Below are positions 1 through 11,066 of a stretch of 64,000 bases of DNA, in pieces. Numbering within the stretch: position 1 is the stretch's first letter; the number at the start of each line of letters is the position of its first letter. This stretch comes from Adiantum capillus-veneris (taxonomy: Eukaryota; Streptophyta; Polypodiopsida; Polypodiales; Pteridaceae). The stretch lies in NCBI GenBank assembly GCA_014529385.2, contig CM043960.1:36071396-36135395 (forward strand), read 5' to 3'. The position numbers were made by a program, and so were the translations under genes. The notes beneath the pieces are model-generated. The model was not told where the DNA came from, did not search any database, and saw only the letters and a list, made by a program, of their open reading frames with translations.

Positions 1-600
1 TTATATTTTCTTCTAAATAGCTATTAGCTAGCTAACACTACCAAATGCTTACTTACTAGCTCTTTAATAGATATTAAATAGTTATAAGATAGCTGATAGT
101 AAGCATTTGATAGATTTATCTATAAATGGTTATTAGAGAGCATACTAATCATAAGTTTTGTTTCTAATGGAAATTGGGTACCTATCATTTTGTTACTACA
201 AAAATATTGTTTATCATTAGCTATCAAATAGCTATCTGTTAACCATATAATAGCTATCACATAGTTATTGCAATGTTGTCAGTTAGGTAATGGCTATAAA
301 TAGCTATCATGTATCAATAGATAATCATTAGCTTTTTCAACTATGTAATAGCTATCAGATTTTTATTACAATAGCTTTTACAATATTGTTATTTAGGTAA
401 CAATTATTATTTATCAATAACTATTAACCTACTTGTTATTTAAGAGCTATCAAGAAAATATTAGACAATCTTTCATGTCAAATAGCTGCTAGGTATCTAT
501 TCAGTAGCTTTTTAATGAAAAGAATTATCTCATAGCTATTAGTTAGCTATTACTTCACAATAGGTGATGACAACTATTAGATAGGCATCACTACGTTGTG
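1..600. repeat. AT-rich block of dispersed TAGCTAT / TAGCTA motifs
   Basis: The first 600 bases are strongly AT-rich and carry many copies of TAGCTAT, TAGCTA and close variants (for example near 20-35, 225-235, 250-258, 302-309, 347-355, 535-552). TAGCTA is its own reverse complement, so both strands read alike. Spacing is irregular, so this is not a simple tandem array. No ORF of note lies here. It may be a decayed satellite, part of a MITE-like or LTR sequence entering from outside the window, or simple low-complexity DNA. Confidence 0.5.
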
Positions 601-2247
601 CAACTTGTGTGTGTGCAAAGCACTTCTCGAGGGTGTTTCATATATCTTCCAAGTGCAAAATTTGCCCAAAATTTGACCCTTCAATTGTGTATCCAAAATC
701 TTTGTTTTTGGGCTTATTTTTAACCTCTAAATCTTCATTTTTGGAGCTCATTACCTCACTTAATCACCCCTTTATCCTTAGGTGTGTGTGTGTATGTAAG
801 TACGTGTATTGTATGTCTTGGTGGTGGGAACCACATTCATAAAGAAGTCAACTTTGAATAAATCTATCGAGTGCCTCACAAAGCTATCGTGTTAATTCTT
901 GCCAATCATCATCAAGGTGACGTGCTCATCACTTACATCATCTTCCAAGCAAGAAAGGCTCCAACTACCCTTATCCTCAAAAATCTATGCTCACCTTGCT
1001 GCACGTGCAAACTTGTCTCGATGAACCCCCTTTTCTAAGGCACCATTCGTGGCACTATTCTCAGTGCTCGTCATTTGAAAAGTTTTGCATCTTGTTCTAC
1101 TCTCTAATTAGCTCATTAATCATAGCATTTAACACACTGCAAACCTGTGCCAAGCTCAAGCAATTGTTCGCTCCAAATTTTCCCTCGACATCTTCGTCCT
1201 CGCCTTGCAGTTGGCACCCTATCCAACTCGGCCTGCACTTGCATCCCAAAGTGCTCACCTTGCTACACCTCAAGCACACCCTATTAATATTTTCTAGCCC
1301 CACATCGTTCTCATCAAGAACCTGCAACTTACTAATGTTCGCCATTGATCGTACATGTCCTGTCCATTGCTATTGTGTGTGGAATTCGTGCTTTGCCCTC
1401 ACTAAAAGACATGCCACATCATATCAATCGGCCATCAATCAATTTGGCCAATCTCGTTGCCGGTTGAAGCATGCCCAACGTGCATAAAGGCCTACCTTGC
1501 TTATCGAGTCTATTTTTTCACTAGGAGCTTGTCAACAACCGCCTTTCCCACGCTTGGTGATTTCCTAAAAAGGCCCTTTTCCCCAATTCCCTATTAGGGA
1601 CATTTTCCCACGGTCTCGCCTTGGCACCAAAGGGCCAAATCCCTCAAACTATTTAACTTGGGAGGATTTCTCAACTGTCACCCAACAAGCAAGCTTTCCC
1701 ATGCCCATCAAGATCCCGCCAATCCTCGCTAAGCATATTACATTCCTGCAAGCTCTCACTCAAGAGCCTTGTCCTCCACACTCTTGCCTATCCTCTAAAG
1801 GCTCCAAGGCTTGAGGTCAACTCAAGAGATCTCCGATGGCTTGGACATTAAGAGAAAAACACTTCATAAAATTGGAAGCTCAAGTCTCAAGCACACTCAC
1901 TCTTATTGCAAGATTGTGCACAATTCTCTTAAATTATTAAATGTATGACACATGCACATGAAGGCACACAATGCACATGGGTTCTAGACACTGCTCAACG
2001 CAGTATAAATGATATGTATGTGTTCTTTACACTATTGGCTATGAAGGTTGCATATTCAACACAATGGACCAATGAAGATCAACATCAACATGAAGACCAA
2101 GACAACAAAAAAATGACGACGACGACGACAAAGATAAAATGAAGACAACTCTTGAAGGGGATACACATGAATACCCCTTCACACAAATGAATGAATGAAA
2201 TTTCTTGTACTATAGGACTACTAGTGAACCTACCAAGACTCACTTGT
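601..2247. other. Non-coding stretch, nothing recognised
   Basis: No recognisable gene, LTR boundary or RNA. A 166-codon open frame at 987-1487 (+) and an overlapping 82-codon frame at 1097-1345 (-) show no domain or motif I can name and have low-complexity composition, so neither is called. A short GAC trinucleotide run lies near 2113-2130. The C-rich texture at about 1500-1800 resembles plant LTR DNA, but no partner copy was found in the window. Confidence 0.4.
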
Positions 2248-2345
2248 GAACCATAGTGATGAATCCAATTGAGAACCGCTATGATGCATCATTGGACATT
2301 GAACCATGGTGATGAATCAAATTGAACCACCATGATGTATCAAGT
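2248..2345. repeat. Degenerate ~25-bp tandem repeat, about 4 copies
   Basis: Four successive units beginning GAACC and continuing with a TGATG or ATGATG core start near 2248, 2273, 2301 and 2324 (spacing 25, 28 and 23 bp). The copies are diverged. No coding role is apparent. Confidence 0.55.
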
Positions 2346-3923
2346 AGACGAATCACATTAGCCTAGGAGTACACCATGACATGAACACATGAACCAAAAC
2401 CCATAAAGTCTTTGTAAAACCGCAATGTTGTGGCTGCTTAAGGGGGCGATTGTAAGGGTAAGCCCAGCTTGTGGCACCATGTGAGAAAGCCCTCCACCGA
2501 GGAAGAGATAAATGATGCGATGGTTCAATAGTAAAAGAGTACAACCTCTCTATGATTGTAAAGCACCAAGCCTATATTAGAGGCTATTTTGAATGAATCA
2601 ATTGCACTTTGAACTCTATCATTGTGTTTATACTCTCTCTCTTTATGCTCTTGCAATTGGTGTAGCCTACCTAACCCTTATCTCCATATCTCTAACCCTA
2701 ACCCAAGCACCATGGCTAAGCTAAGGCTTCATCCACCATAGCTTAATACTAACCATTGGCGATGATTAGGGAATACGCTTCCACATCCACTAACCCAACA
2801 CTATGCATGTATCTGAGGTATGAATGGCATAGTCTCGATGTCAAGAAATGTTGATAGTATGATTTGAGATCTCTGGTCCTTTAAGTAAAATCAAGAAACT
2901 CGCTCTTGCAAACCAAATGATATACCTTGTTTTGATAGTTCTTCTTTAGCTGTGTTTTAAGATAGTCGCAAGTTGTTGTATTTGCGTTGACGTTGTTCTC
3001 TTTACAATGGTCTTTTCAACAACGCTTGGCCGTCTTATCCGATTTGAAATAGACAATAATGGCCTCGTTCTCAACAGATGAATGAGAAAAATCAAAGTAA
3101 TCCTCCATACGCTCAATCCAATCCTCAATAACTTTGCCTACATCTTTGCCTTCTCCACTGAAGTTCCCACGTTGAGACTTGCAAGAGACAAGACATGTCT
3201 TCTTCACAAATGAGCTCCAGTATGCTCAAGAGACAGAGCATGTATCTGTGTAGGACCTGTCAGTGGACTTTGCACTAGACGTGGAGCGGGATTGCTCCAT
3301 TGAGACACAATAAGTGTTGTCAAAGTCTGTGCATACAGAGATAGAGTAGGTATACTCCCTAGAGACATAGGTACAGATGACAAACATGGAGTTCTTTGAT
3401 ACTCTCATGCTCGAGGCTAATGAGTTGATGCCAAGACACATAGTTCCACCTATGGATGAGAGAGATATAGCCATCCCAGTGTCAGTGATGACATATCCAT
3501 ACATGATGAGTAGTCTTGATAATGCAATGTATGCAGATAGCACTCAAGAGGCTAGTACAACCAAGTTTGCACATATTTTGTTAGTATTCGAGCATCTCAT
3601 GTACGACCTACTAGTGTCAAGGCCCGACCTAGTAGTGCAATGGAAGCATTTGCAGTAGGGATTGTCAATCGTATGATGATTGACACTAGCATGATGCATT
3701 GTGGAGATATGTGAATGATACAAAGTTGCCTATGAGATTTACATACAAGCTATAGTGTGAATACACATGATTACTTATCATTAGGACCAATAAAACTACA
3801 TGTAGATTGTTTGAGAAAGCCAGTGGATGTAGGTTGAGAGAGTCTCTCACCTATTTTCTTATGCATACTAGTAGTTTAGATAGTAGGACCCACTTATTGG
3901 CACATTTGCCTTTAAGTGGGAGG
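2346..3923. other. Non-coding stretch with short unsupported ORFs
   Basis: Open frames at 3226-3543 (-) and 3377-3658 (+) overlap on opposite strands and neither carries a recognisable domain. Their position just upstream of a Copia-like polypurine tract would fit a decayed Copia 3' region, but no RNase H motif could be read. Otherwise nothing is seen. Confidence 0.35.
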
Positions 3924-3924
3924 T

Positions 3925-4163
3925 TGTTTGAGTTGAAGGCGAAGTGCCTTTACTCAAGGCCGAACATTCCGTGTTCGGCCGCCCATTGACCATATCAACC
4001 TTATTCTTCATATACCAAAAGAGGAAGGAGACCTCCACTCCTGCTTGAGGGCTGCTCCACCCACACAATGCACTCTTCTCCTCTCCCCTTCCCCGCATTG
4101 CACCACGCACACATGCATTCATGCACATGTACACTTTCAGTGACATCATCAACAATGTCTACA
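3925..4163 (+). mobile_element. Possible Copia 3' LTR or solo LTR
   Basis: The sequence TTTAAGTGGGAGG at 3911-3923 looks like a plant Copia polypurine tract (compare TCAAGTGGGAGAT at 19118-19130). It is followed by TGTTTGAG, which could be the start of an LTR, and the next ~240 bases have the CT-rich texture of a short Copia LTR, possibly ending TCTACA at 4163. No second copy and no target duplication were found, so boundaries are tentative. Confidence 0.3.
3958..3980. repeat. Perfect 9-bp stem, 5-nt loop inverted repeat
   Basis: GGCCGAACA at 3958-3966 and its exact reverse complement TGTTCGGCC at 3972-3980 flank the loop TTCCG. It lies inside the putative Copia LTR at 3925, where it could act as an RNA hairpin or simply be a chance palindrome. 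Confidence 0.7.
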
Positions 4164-5911
4164 TAGCCCCATGCTTTTGCATACTCTGTTATTCTTTTGG
4201 TTGCATTGTGCTACATATTCCCTAATGAGGTTGCGCTTCTAGGATGACGGGAATTAATTAATCTATGGTATACAAGTGTGATCATATTATTAAGACCAAT
4301 AGCATACAACTAAATGCCCAATTTTTAATACCTAAAAAGAGAGAGGGAGAGAGTAGGACCCGCACATTATCACCCTCTCCCAAACATGCAATTTCTACCA
4401 TGGCTTCTTTTCAACTGGAAAGAGGAAGATGGGAAATGATTTAGATATACAAAGGAATGGTGATGAAGAGGCTATCATCTTAATAGAAACACCATCAATA
4501 GAATGCTTAGGATGATCAAAGAGCCACTTAAACAAGCATTGAACATGCTAGTGCAATAAAATTCCAATTTCCTCAATTGTAATGAATCTTACCAAGAAGA
4601 TAGGCAACCTCTATGGACAAGTTGTCCTTGCAAGCTCCACAACTCTACATGGAGTGCCTCTTCATATGGTGCATCTTCATCTGTTGTTTGGAAAGATAGT
4701 TATTGTTTCCTTGCTAAGCACACAAGAGATAGTGCTTGGTTCCTATTGAGCACACAAGAGAAAGATAGAGAGGGAGAAAAACAAAGCTCACAATTTTTGC
4801 CTCACACACACACACACACACACAAGGTGGTGGAAATGGGGGTTGCTATATGTCCATTCAAAAAGATTTTTTTTGAAATATCTAACTCTCAATTTTTAGA
4901 GAGCTTCTAGACTCCCCAAATAGCTATGTTTTGGACATAACTTTTTTGACCACCTGGTTATGCTTCCACCTTGTAGAGCTACCATAACAAGAAGAAGCGA
5001 ATTGGAATGGATCCAAATGAAAAAAACCAGGTTAAGATAATCAAAGGACTAGAGGCCTCCTCATCAATAGCCTCTAAAAGACAAACTAGATATGCAAGTT
5101 TGTCTACAAAAGAAAGCCATTCAAGCACCTCCAAATATTTTGTCGCAAACTCAAATAGAGTAGAAAAATCGACTTCAAAGTTCGTTTAGAATTTGAGAAG
5201 AGTGAAAAAGAGGATGATGCCAACCAATCTAAAGACCCAATCCCACAAAAAATTGAGGAGATTAGAATGGAACAAGCTATGAAGGAATGGAAGCAAAGAA
5301 GAAAATAATTTGGTTACCCTAAGTAGCTGAAGAGATGTGGAACGCAAGCACATGAAATGCATGGTCAATAGAAATGATGGAGATCAAGGGAACACAGCAC
5401 AAGAGTCTTGAGTTGTCCTTTGATACTCTCAACACATTGGCTACATTGTTGGAAAACCCCATTTACTGAGCCGTGCCATCAGCTTGCAAGTGGCCTACAA
5501 GCACTGCAAGAAGAAATCGACATGCTACTATCACAGCTAGCAGAAGAGAAGGTGTGAAAGGAAGTCCTCATCACATGCATTAAGGGAGATATTATTGAGA
5601 AATACACCAAGGTAAAGAAGTATAAATAAGTGTGAGGAAGAAGTGTTTACATTGCATGCATAGCACACAACTCAAAGCCCAAGAGGCTACCAAGCAAAGC
5701 TACAAAGATCAAGACCGGTGCATGAGCCAACATCTATAGCTATGCATATACACCAAGCTTTAGGAATCTACACTTCCTAGCTCCAAGATCATACCAAGAT
5801 TGGGAGAAAGGCTGGTGGAATGCTTGTTCTACCATTTTCCTCCACTCCACCTATCGTTTCTATTCATAGCTTCATTATAGAATTATAGAGAAGGATAGTG
5901 CAACTTGAAGA
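4164..5911. other. Non-coding stretch, nothing recognised
   Basis: Contains a (CA)n microsatellite at about 4804-4823. A 60-codon frame at 5007-5189 (+) is Ser/Lys-rich and continues after one stop into a Lys/Glu-rich stretch to about 5308, but matches nothing I recognise. No LTR boundary before 5912. Confidence 0.35.
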
Positions 5912-6117
5912 TGTTGGGGATAAAGGCCATTAGGTCAATACCATTGGAGACTAACCGCTCAATAACCCTAATCTCATTTTTTATTATTGATAATATAGAA
6001 CAATAAGGAGTTCACACATAGTGTGAGAAGAAGCTCCACCAAAATCTCTTTCTATCTTCTCTTGAAACCCTAATCTCTTAGCCCATGCATCCCTTCCTCA
6101 TTGCATACTTATCAACA
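5912..6117 (+). mobile_element. Copia-A candidate 5' LTR
   Basis: Begins TGTTGGGG and ends ATCAACA, 206 bp, and is followed two bases later by a PBS-like sequence. It aligns loosely with the 209-bp LTR at 19131-19339: both share a CAATAAGGAGT block, a GCTCCACC block followed by AAAATCTCT or AAAACTCTC, and similar ends (TTATCAACA versus CTATCAAGCA). The two copies are strongly diverged and no matching target duplication was seen, so they may be the two ends of one old element or two members of one family. Confidence 0.5.
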
Positions 6118-6119
6118 AT

Positions 6120-6131
6120 TGATATCAGAGC
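6120..6131 (+). promoter_or_regulatory. Primer-binding site (tRNA-iMet) of Copia-A
   Basis: TGATATCAGAGC differs at one base from the plant initiator-tRNA complement TGGTATCAGAGC and sits just downstream of the candidate 5' LTR, as expected for the start of minus-strand DNA synthesis. The 88 bases after it would be Copia-A leader, interrupted at 6220 by Gypsy-1. Confidence 0.6.
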
Positions 6132-7268
6132 CAAAGTGAAGGCCTTGCATCATTGCAACGTTGCGGTGGAGAATACAATGAAGCTGCAAAAGTTTCAACA
6201 TAGTTTTACAATAGAAATTTGTAATGGAAATGGCCTATGAACTTTGACAGTAGTGGAATTAGGAAATTAGGTGAAGCACTTTTGTGAGATTACTTTGTGA
6301 GCATATCGAGTGAACTTAATTGATGGTAGAAACATAAACATGGTACTTAGCTAACTTAGCATGAACGATACTTTTACAAGAGAGAGAGAGTTTAGAGAAC
6401 ATGACAACAATTGAGGACCGGATTCATACGGAGCCAGTCCCCCCTCCAATAGGCATTTGTATTGGAGAGACTTGGTACAATACAACCTTTGTGTTCCTTG
6501 TGACCTAGGTGATGCAATGAAAACAGAAAGCTCCATGCATCACAAGCATAATTATCCCAAGCCTCAATCCCAAGGCCTCAAACACCTTTGAAGGTGGAGA
6601 GAGCTAGCGGGGAATGAGGGTAGGGAAGAGGAAGAAGAAACATTCCATAGGAGAAAGAAATAGTTCCTCACTTATCATCACTCTTCTTGCTAGCATACAT
6701 AATAGCATAGTAATGAAGATGGAGAAGATGGAAAGCTTAAGCATTGAAGCATGGCTCTTGGTTGGATTTGCATCCCATAGCCAACAATGTTGGTGTAGGC
6801 TCTCACTTCTCACAAGCTTGGAGAAGGAGGTGGAGTTCCTCAACTTTCACCAAGTGAGAATCATCCACAAAATGAGTGTGTGTGTGTGTGTGGTGTATAT
6901 CCCCCCAGCACCCCCCTTGATTGCTTGGGGCGAGTTGTAGATTTTACACATGTTTCAAGCTCATTGGACCCCTCTCCCCCTAGCCAATCACATGCAGCAT
7001 GCATTCAAGTACATGGGTAGTCTTTGGACAAGTGTCCTCCTTACTTGTTAGAGAGAGAGAGCTTGAAAATATCTACATATTTATTGGATGGAACTAGAAG
7101 CTCATTGGACCCCTCTTTAGCCCAACCAATAGCATTCAAGCACACCATGTGGTTAAGCTTAGGGAGAGTCTGACATGTGTCCCATGTGCCCTTTGAGAAA
7201 AGGGGTGCCCTTTGGGTGAGTGGAAGGTTAAGTCAAAGATTCCCCTAACTTTGGGACTTTCATGCATA

Positions 7269-7520
7269 GGAAGCTTCTCAAGCACCTTCCTCATTAAGTT
7301 TGTAGGGTCTCTTTTTGACTCAAGCACCTTACCCCCCAAGCATGGGAAGCTTCTCAAGCACCTTCCTCATTAAGTTTGTAAGGTCTCTTCTTTACTCAAG
7401 CACCTTACCCCCAAGCATGGGAAGCTTCTCAAGCACCTTCCTCATTAAGTTTGTAGGGTCTCTTTTTTACTCAAGCACCTTACCCCCCAAGCATGGGAAG
7501 CTTCTCAAACACCTTACTCA
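7269..7520. repeat. 75/76-bp minisatellite inside Gypsy-1 left LTR
   Basis: Units starting GGAAGCTTCTCAA occur at 7269, 7345, 7420 and 7496, giving periods of 76, 75 and 76 bp. Each holds CTCATTAAG and CAAGCACCTTACCCCC blocks. The corresponding array in the right LTR (about 14318-14570) has diverged units, so the array has changed since insertion or by exchange. Confidence 0.85.
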
Positions 7521-7559
7521 TTAAGCATGACAAGCACCTCAAGTACCTTAGTCATCAAG

Positions 7560-7680
7560 CATGACAAGCACACCAAGCACCTTAGTCATCAAGCACGCAC
7601 CTTAGTCATCAAGCATGACAAGCACACCAAGCACCTTAGTCATCAAGCACGCACCTTAGTCATCAAGCACGACAAGCACC
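7560..7680. repeat. 54-bp minisatellite of CATGACAAGCAC units
   Basis: CATGACAAGCACACCAAG recurs at 7560 and 7614 (54-bp period) with shorter CACCTTAGTCATCAAGC subunits between. The right LTR holds a related but shorter arrangement at about 14573-14700. It continues the preceding 75-bp array and probably arose from the same CAAGCACCT core. Confidence 0.75.
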
Positions 7681-8106
7681 TCAAGATTAGGTCAGGTTAC
7701 CACCTCAAGCTCAGCCCTAGCTTGCCTAAGGTCAAATGACTTTTAACACTAACCATTGGAGGTCTTTAATGAAGCTAACCCTAAGGTCTTTTAAGCTCCA
7801 TTAGATGCACATTGCTCTTTGATAGACTACCTCCTTTTGGACCCCTATTGAGATGTAACCATGTCTCCTCTTGGTCCCCTGCTCAGGTAAGTTTAGAAGC
7901 ACTTATTTCACATTGCTCTTTGATAGACCATCTCCTTTTGGACCCCTATTGAAATGCAACCATCTCTCCTTTTGGTCCCGTGTTGAGATAGGTCTCGAAG
8001 CACATGTCTCTATTCTAACTCTTGTTCCCGTTTATTCTCCCACATTAAATTATCAGTTTAATATGAGAAAATCATTTGGTAAAGTTCGATATTATATTTT
8101 ATGACA

Positions 8107-8122
8107 TTACCTCTGTCTTGAA
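8107..8122 (-). promoter_or_regulatory. Gypsy-1 polypurine tract region
   Basis: On the minus strand the bases directly before the 3' LTR read AAGACAGAGGTAA, a purine-rich stretch in the position of the plus-strand primer. The same site in Gypsy-2 reads CAAGAGAGAGTTAA, a better PPT, so the Gypsy-1 copy appears slightly eroded. Confidence 0.55.
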
Positions 8123-8469
8123 ATCATAGTCGTCCTCGACTATGAGGTAGAGAAGATAAAACTTAGTCATTAGTCCATGTTTCTTAGCGGGTAGAGGATC
8201 CCTTTTTACCCTACAACATCATTCCAAGATGGATGACTAGTCCATTTTGTGCTTGGGAGACATAGCTGCCGCAAGCATGTCTACTCTTTAGTCCATTTCA
8301 TCCTCCCAAGTAGAGTGACAAATTTTACATGGTGTTTGAGAGACGTCGTCATGACAACCATGATTCTTAGTATGCATACTACTTAAATTTGTGCACAATA
8401 AAAAGAGAACTAGTCTTCTAAGACAAAAATATTTTTCATTTAATATGCATTTTCATATGCTTACTCTAG
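8123..8469. other. Gypsy-1 spacer between pol and PPT
   Basis: Non-coding region between the chromodomain end and the PPT. It begins with an imperfect palindrome around GTCGTCCTCGAC (about 8129-8140) and is clearly homologous to 31816-32160 in Gypsy-2, so it is a conserved 3' untranslated part of this family. No ORF. Confidence 0.6.
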
Positions 8470-8777
8470 TGCAACATTGTAAGCATTTACAAGGTTCATA
8501 TTATCCTTAAGCTAGGTTCCTTGCATCCATTTAGCATCTTTAAAAGGATAATTCTTTAACTTAATAAGATATCGTCAGATAATCTTACTGTTTCTTAATA
8601 CCTTGTCTTCATGTCATAGGATGGACTCAGATTGAGTACTTCTTGATCTTTGATTTTTGGAGGGTCTACAACTATTGCTTCTTTTGGTGGCGCTCCTTTG
8701 TAAGGCTTACGTAGGATCTCATGGAAAACATTGTGCAGCATGAGCCAATGGTTGGGCAGCTTTAATTGATAAGCCAT
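8470..8777 (-). pseudogene. Gypsy-1 pol C-terminus with chromodomain remnant
   Basis: The minus-strand frame at 8595-8777 contains the post-integrase motif LPNHWLMLHNVFHEILRKPY, matching the integrase tail of chromoviruses (pattern HxVFHVSxLKxY). The bases to its left, about 8470-8600, read as a chromodomain core, YLIKLKNYPFKDAKWM. In chromoviruses this module targets integration to modified histones. The two parts are separated by stops. Homologous to 32167-32466 in Gypsy-2. Confidence 0.7.
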
Positions 8778-8929
8778 CTCATTGATTGTCTTAAGAATTT
8801 AAAAAGGACCATAGTATCTTTTTGTTAGTTTAGCATAATACTCTTGGTGACCCAAAGGATTCTTGCCCATAGTATGCCTTAGATGATCCTTGAGAAACTT
8901 TAGCAAGACCCAATCATTTTTCTTAAAGT

Positions 8930-9595
8930 CTAAGGCTCTTCTATGCTTATAAGCAGTAGCCCTTTTTGCCTTTCCTTTGAGATGGATATAACCTCTTTAA
9001 TCTTTGGAAAATATTCTTGTGAGTCTCGGCTATATTCATCAGCAGTGAAGATCTTCCCATGTACTTTAAGTAGTAAGGGAATTTTGGATCTTCCCTCTTT
9101 AACTTCGAAAGGTACTTTCCCCATAGAAGTATGTACAATGTCATTGTATGCATACTCCATAAGAAGTAGGTACTTCTCTCATTGAGAACGTTGATTCACT
9201 TCCATGACATAGGCTTTTAGTAGATCAAGAATTGTTAGATTAGTTATTTCACTTTGGTCATCCATTTGTGGATAATAGACCAAAAGAGAAATTTAATCTA
9301 CTTCCTAGATCTCAAAGAGACACTTCTAGAAATTACTGGGTCATTCTAGGATCTTTGTCTGACACTATGGATGTTGGAAAGCCATGATACTTGAAAATTT
9401 GAGATCTAAAGAGGGTTGCCATTTGATGTGCCTTAATAGTCTTTTTGACAGGTATAGAGTGTGTTTTCTTATTAAGCCTGTCGACTGAAACAATCCAAGT
9501 TGCTTCCCTTGATCAATTTCAACTTTTGGTATACCACGCATTTTGAAACATACTCTTGTATGTTTACTTTTCATGGTAGACCAACAAAAATACAT
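8930..9595 (-). pseudogene. Gypsy-1 integrase remnant
   Basis: Minus-strand pieces read as a Ty3/Gypsy integrase. The frame 8930-9160 holds MEYAYNDIVHTSMGKVPFEV (family pattern EFAYNxxxHxSTGxSPFEV). The frame 9365-9595 holds FCWSTMKSKHTRVCFKM, a decayed zinc-binding segment, then a shift toward the catalytic core. Around 9200-9360 the TDGQSE region is present but interrupted. Several stops and frame changes rule out function. Confidence 0.75.
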
Positions 9596-9616
9596 TTCTA
9601 CTCCTTGAAGAGTAGA

Positions 9617-10330
9617 TTATGGATTCCCTTTTTGCCCCGCATAAGGAGAAGTATGGGATTCATACATGACTTTCTTATTGTATGGGTGAGTAACACATAG
9701 CCTATGGTCATTTGGAAGATAACCATCCTTCAAGGTGAATGGTTCTTTTTTCTTCCCTAATGCAAAGGCTGTAATTACATACTTAAAATCTCGGTCAGTA
9801 GCATACTCATCTATCATAAAAGATAGTTTATTGTCAGTTGCTAAAGACACCATATTTACCCTTGGTTGTTGTGAAAGTGCATCGACCACTTGATTGTACT
9901 TGCCAACAATGTGAGCAATATGAAATTTAAATTGCAAAAGAAAATTTTCCCACCTCATTTGTTTGCCAAAGAGCTTGGTTTGCGTCATGAAGTTCTTAAG
10001 GCTTCATGATCCATTTGTAGAATGAATGGAGTCCCCAAGAGATAGTGTTTACACGTGTTTAGGACATATAGAATAGCTATTTGCTCTTTTTCGTATTTGC
10101 CCAATCCTCACTTATCGAAGTTGAGTCTTTGACTCTCATATGCTATGGCATGCCCTTCTTGAAGCAAAATAGTTCCAAGGCAATCACCACAAGCATCACA
10201 TTGGACCTCAAATGGCTTTGAGAGATCTAGTAGTATGAGCACACGTTGAGAGATAAGATTCTCCTTAAGCTTCTTCCAAAGCTTCTTACACTTTTGCAGT
10301 CCATGAATACTTAACGTTCTTTTTTGTTAA
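9617..10330 (-). pseudogene. Gypsy-1 RNase H remnant
   Basis: The 123-codon frame at 9617-9988 begins in the RNase H C-terminal part: QTKLFGKQMRWENFLLQF, then HIVGKYNQVVDALSQQP, matching the family pattern HxxGKxNxVADALSRRP, and ends in the start of the integrase zinc-binding region (YESHTSPYAGQKG). Bases to about 10330 encode the first half (GHAIAYES region) with frameshifts. Homologous to 33465-34159 in Gypsy-2. Confidence 0.75.
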
Positions 10331-10331
10331 G

Positions 10332-10960
10332 TCATGTAATGGGCTTGCTATTAGCAAGAATTTTTTTTAATGAAGCATATATAGTATCACACATACCTAT
10401 GAAGCTTTGTACGTCCTGTAGATTCCTTGGATTAGGCCATCCTTTTATTATCTCCAATTTTGTTTCATCCATATGGGTGCCATTTTTAAACATAATGTGA
10501 CCTAAATATTGAATCTCTTGTAGGAAAAATTCACTTTTCTTTTGATTAATGAAAAGCTTATTCTCTCTCACACTTGAAAGATTACCTAGAGGTGTCGCTT
10601 GTAGTCCTCAAGAGAATTTGAATGGGCTAAAGACTTTTGTCCATCATGAGTTTGAATGCGTCTAGGGCATGTGTCAGGCCAAAACTTGTAACTTATCAAA
10701 TAGATCTTCTACCCACATTATGAGAAATCTATTGTTGATAGTGATCTTATTTAGTGCTCTATAGTCGACACACATGTGATATGTGTCGTATTTCTTTTGC
10801 ACTAAAAGTAATGGTAAACAAAATGGAGAGGAGCTAGACCTCACCATCTCTTTTTCCAACAATTCATGCACTTTCCTCATGATCTCCTCTTGTTGAGCTT
10901 GTGAAACTCAATAAGGAGGCTTGTTAGGCAGTGAGCTTCCTGGTAGGAGCTCAATTGCAT
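10332..10960 (-). pseudogene. Gypsy-1 reverse transcriptase remnant, catalytic block deleted
   Basis: The frame 10674-10880 holds the RT fingers: MVRSSSSPFCLPLLLVQKK and MCVDYRALNKITINNRF. A decayed FGLTHA(P) segment follows, then sequence jumps to the thumb region at 10332-10571 (FFLQEIQYLGHIM, WPNPRNLQDVQSFIGMC). The Y/F-x-DD catalytic box normally between these parts is missing, so part of the palm was deleted. No start can be assigned because pol of this family is made as a polyprotein. Confidence 0.78.
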
Positions 10961-11066
10961 GGTCATCATCCCTCATTTTAGAGGTAGCTCACTAGGGATG
11001 TCATCAATGAAAACATCTTGGAATCCATTTAGGAAATTAGACAACTTTAAGTCCTCTTGATTCCCT

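Larger units (their letters stand above)
6220..8106 (-). repeat. Gypsy-1 3' LTR (left copy)
   Basis: Runs from TGTAATGG to TTTATGACA, about 1.89 kb. Relative to the right copy it retains about 27 bp near its start (about 6223-6249) and lacks about 16 bp near 6455. Bases 6604-6940 match 13652-13988 without visible change. Contains a GAGAGA tract, a GTGTGT tract (6874-6892) and two families of internal minisatellites (7269-7680). An open frame at 6614-6940 is repeated in both LTRs but has no recognisable domain. Confidence 0.88.

Noticed and set aside
987-1487. 166-codon ORF as a possible gene
   Set aside because: Low-complexity Leu/Ser/Cys/His composition, no motif, an equally open frame on the other strand, and no promoter or splice context.
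2687-2705. Interstitial telomere-like CTAACCCTAACCC
   Set aside because: Only two units; too short to indicate a telomeric fusion or array.
3226-3658. Overlapping ORFs on both strands as a paired gene or foldback
   Set aside because: No inverted repeat was found and neither protein resembles anything; dual openness is explained by composition.
6614-6940. 108-codon ORF, repeated exactly at 13662-13988
   Set aside because: It lies wholly within the Gypsy-1 LTRs, has no domain, overlaps an opposite-strand ORF, and is disrupted in the homologous Gypsy-2 LTRs. Identity reflects LTR similarity, not selection on a protein.
7269-7680. CRISPR-like arrangement of short repeats and spacers
   Set aside because: Spacers are themselves repeats of the same CAAGCACCTT core, the unit is variable, and the array lies in a plant LTR; it is a minisatellite.
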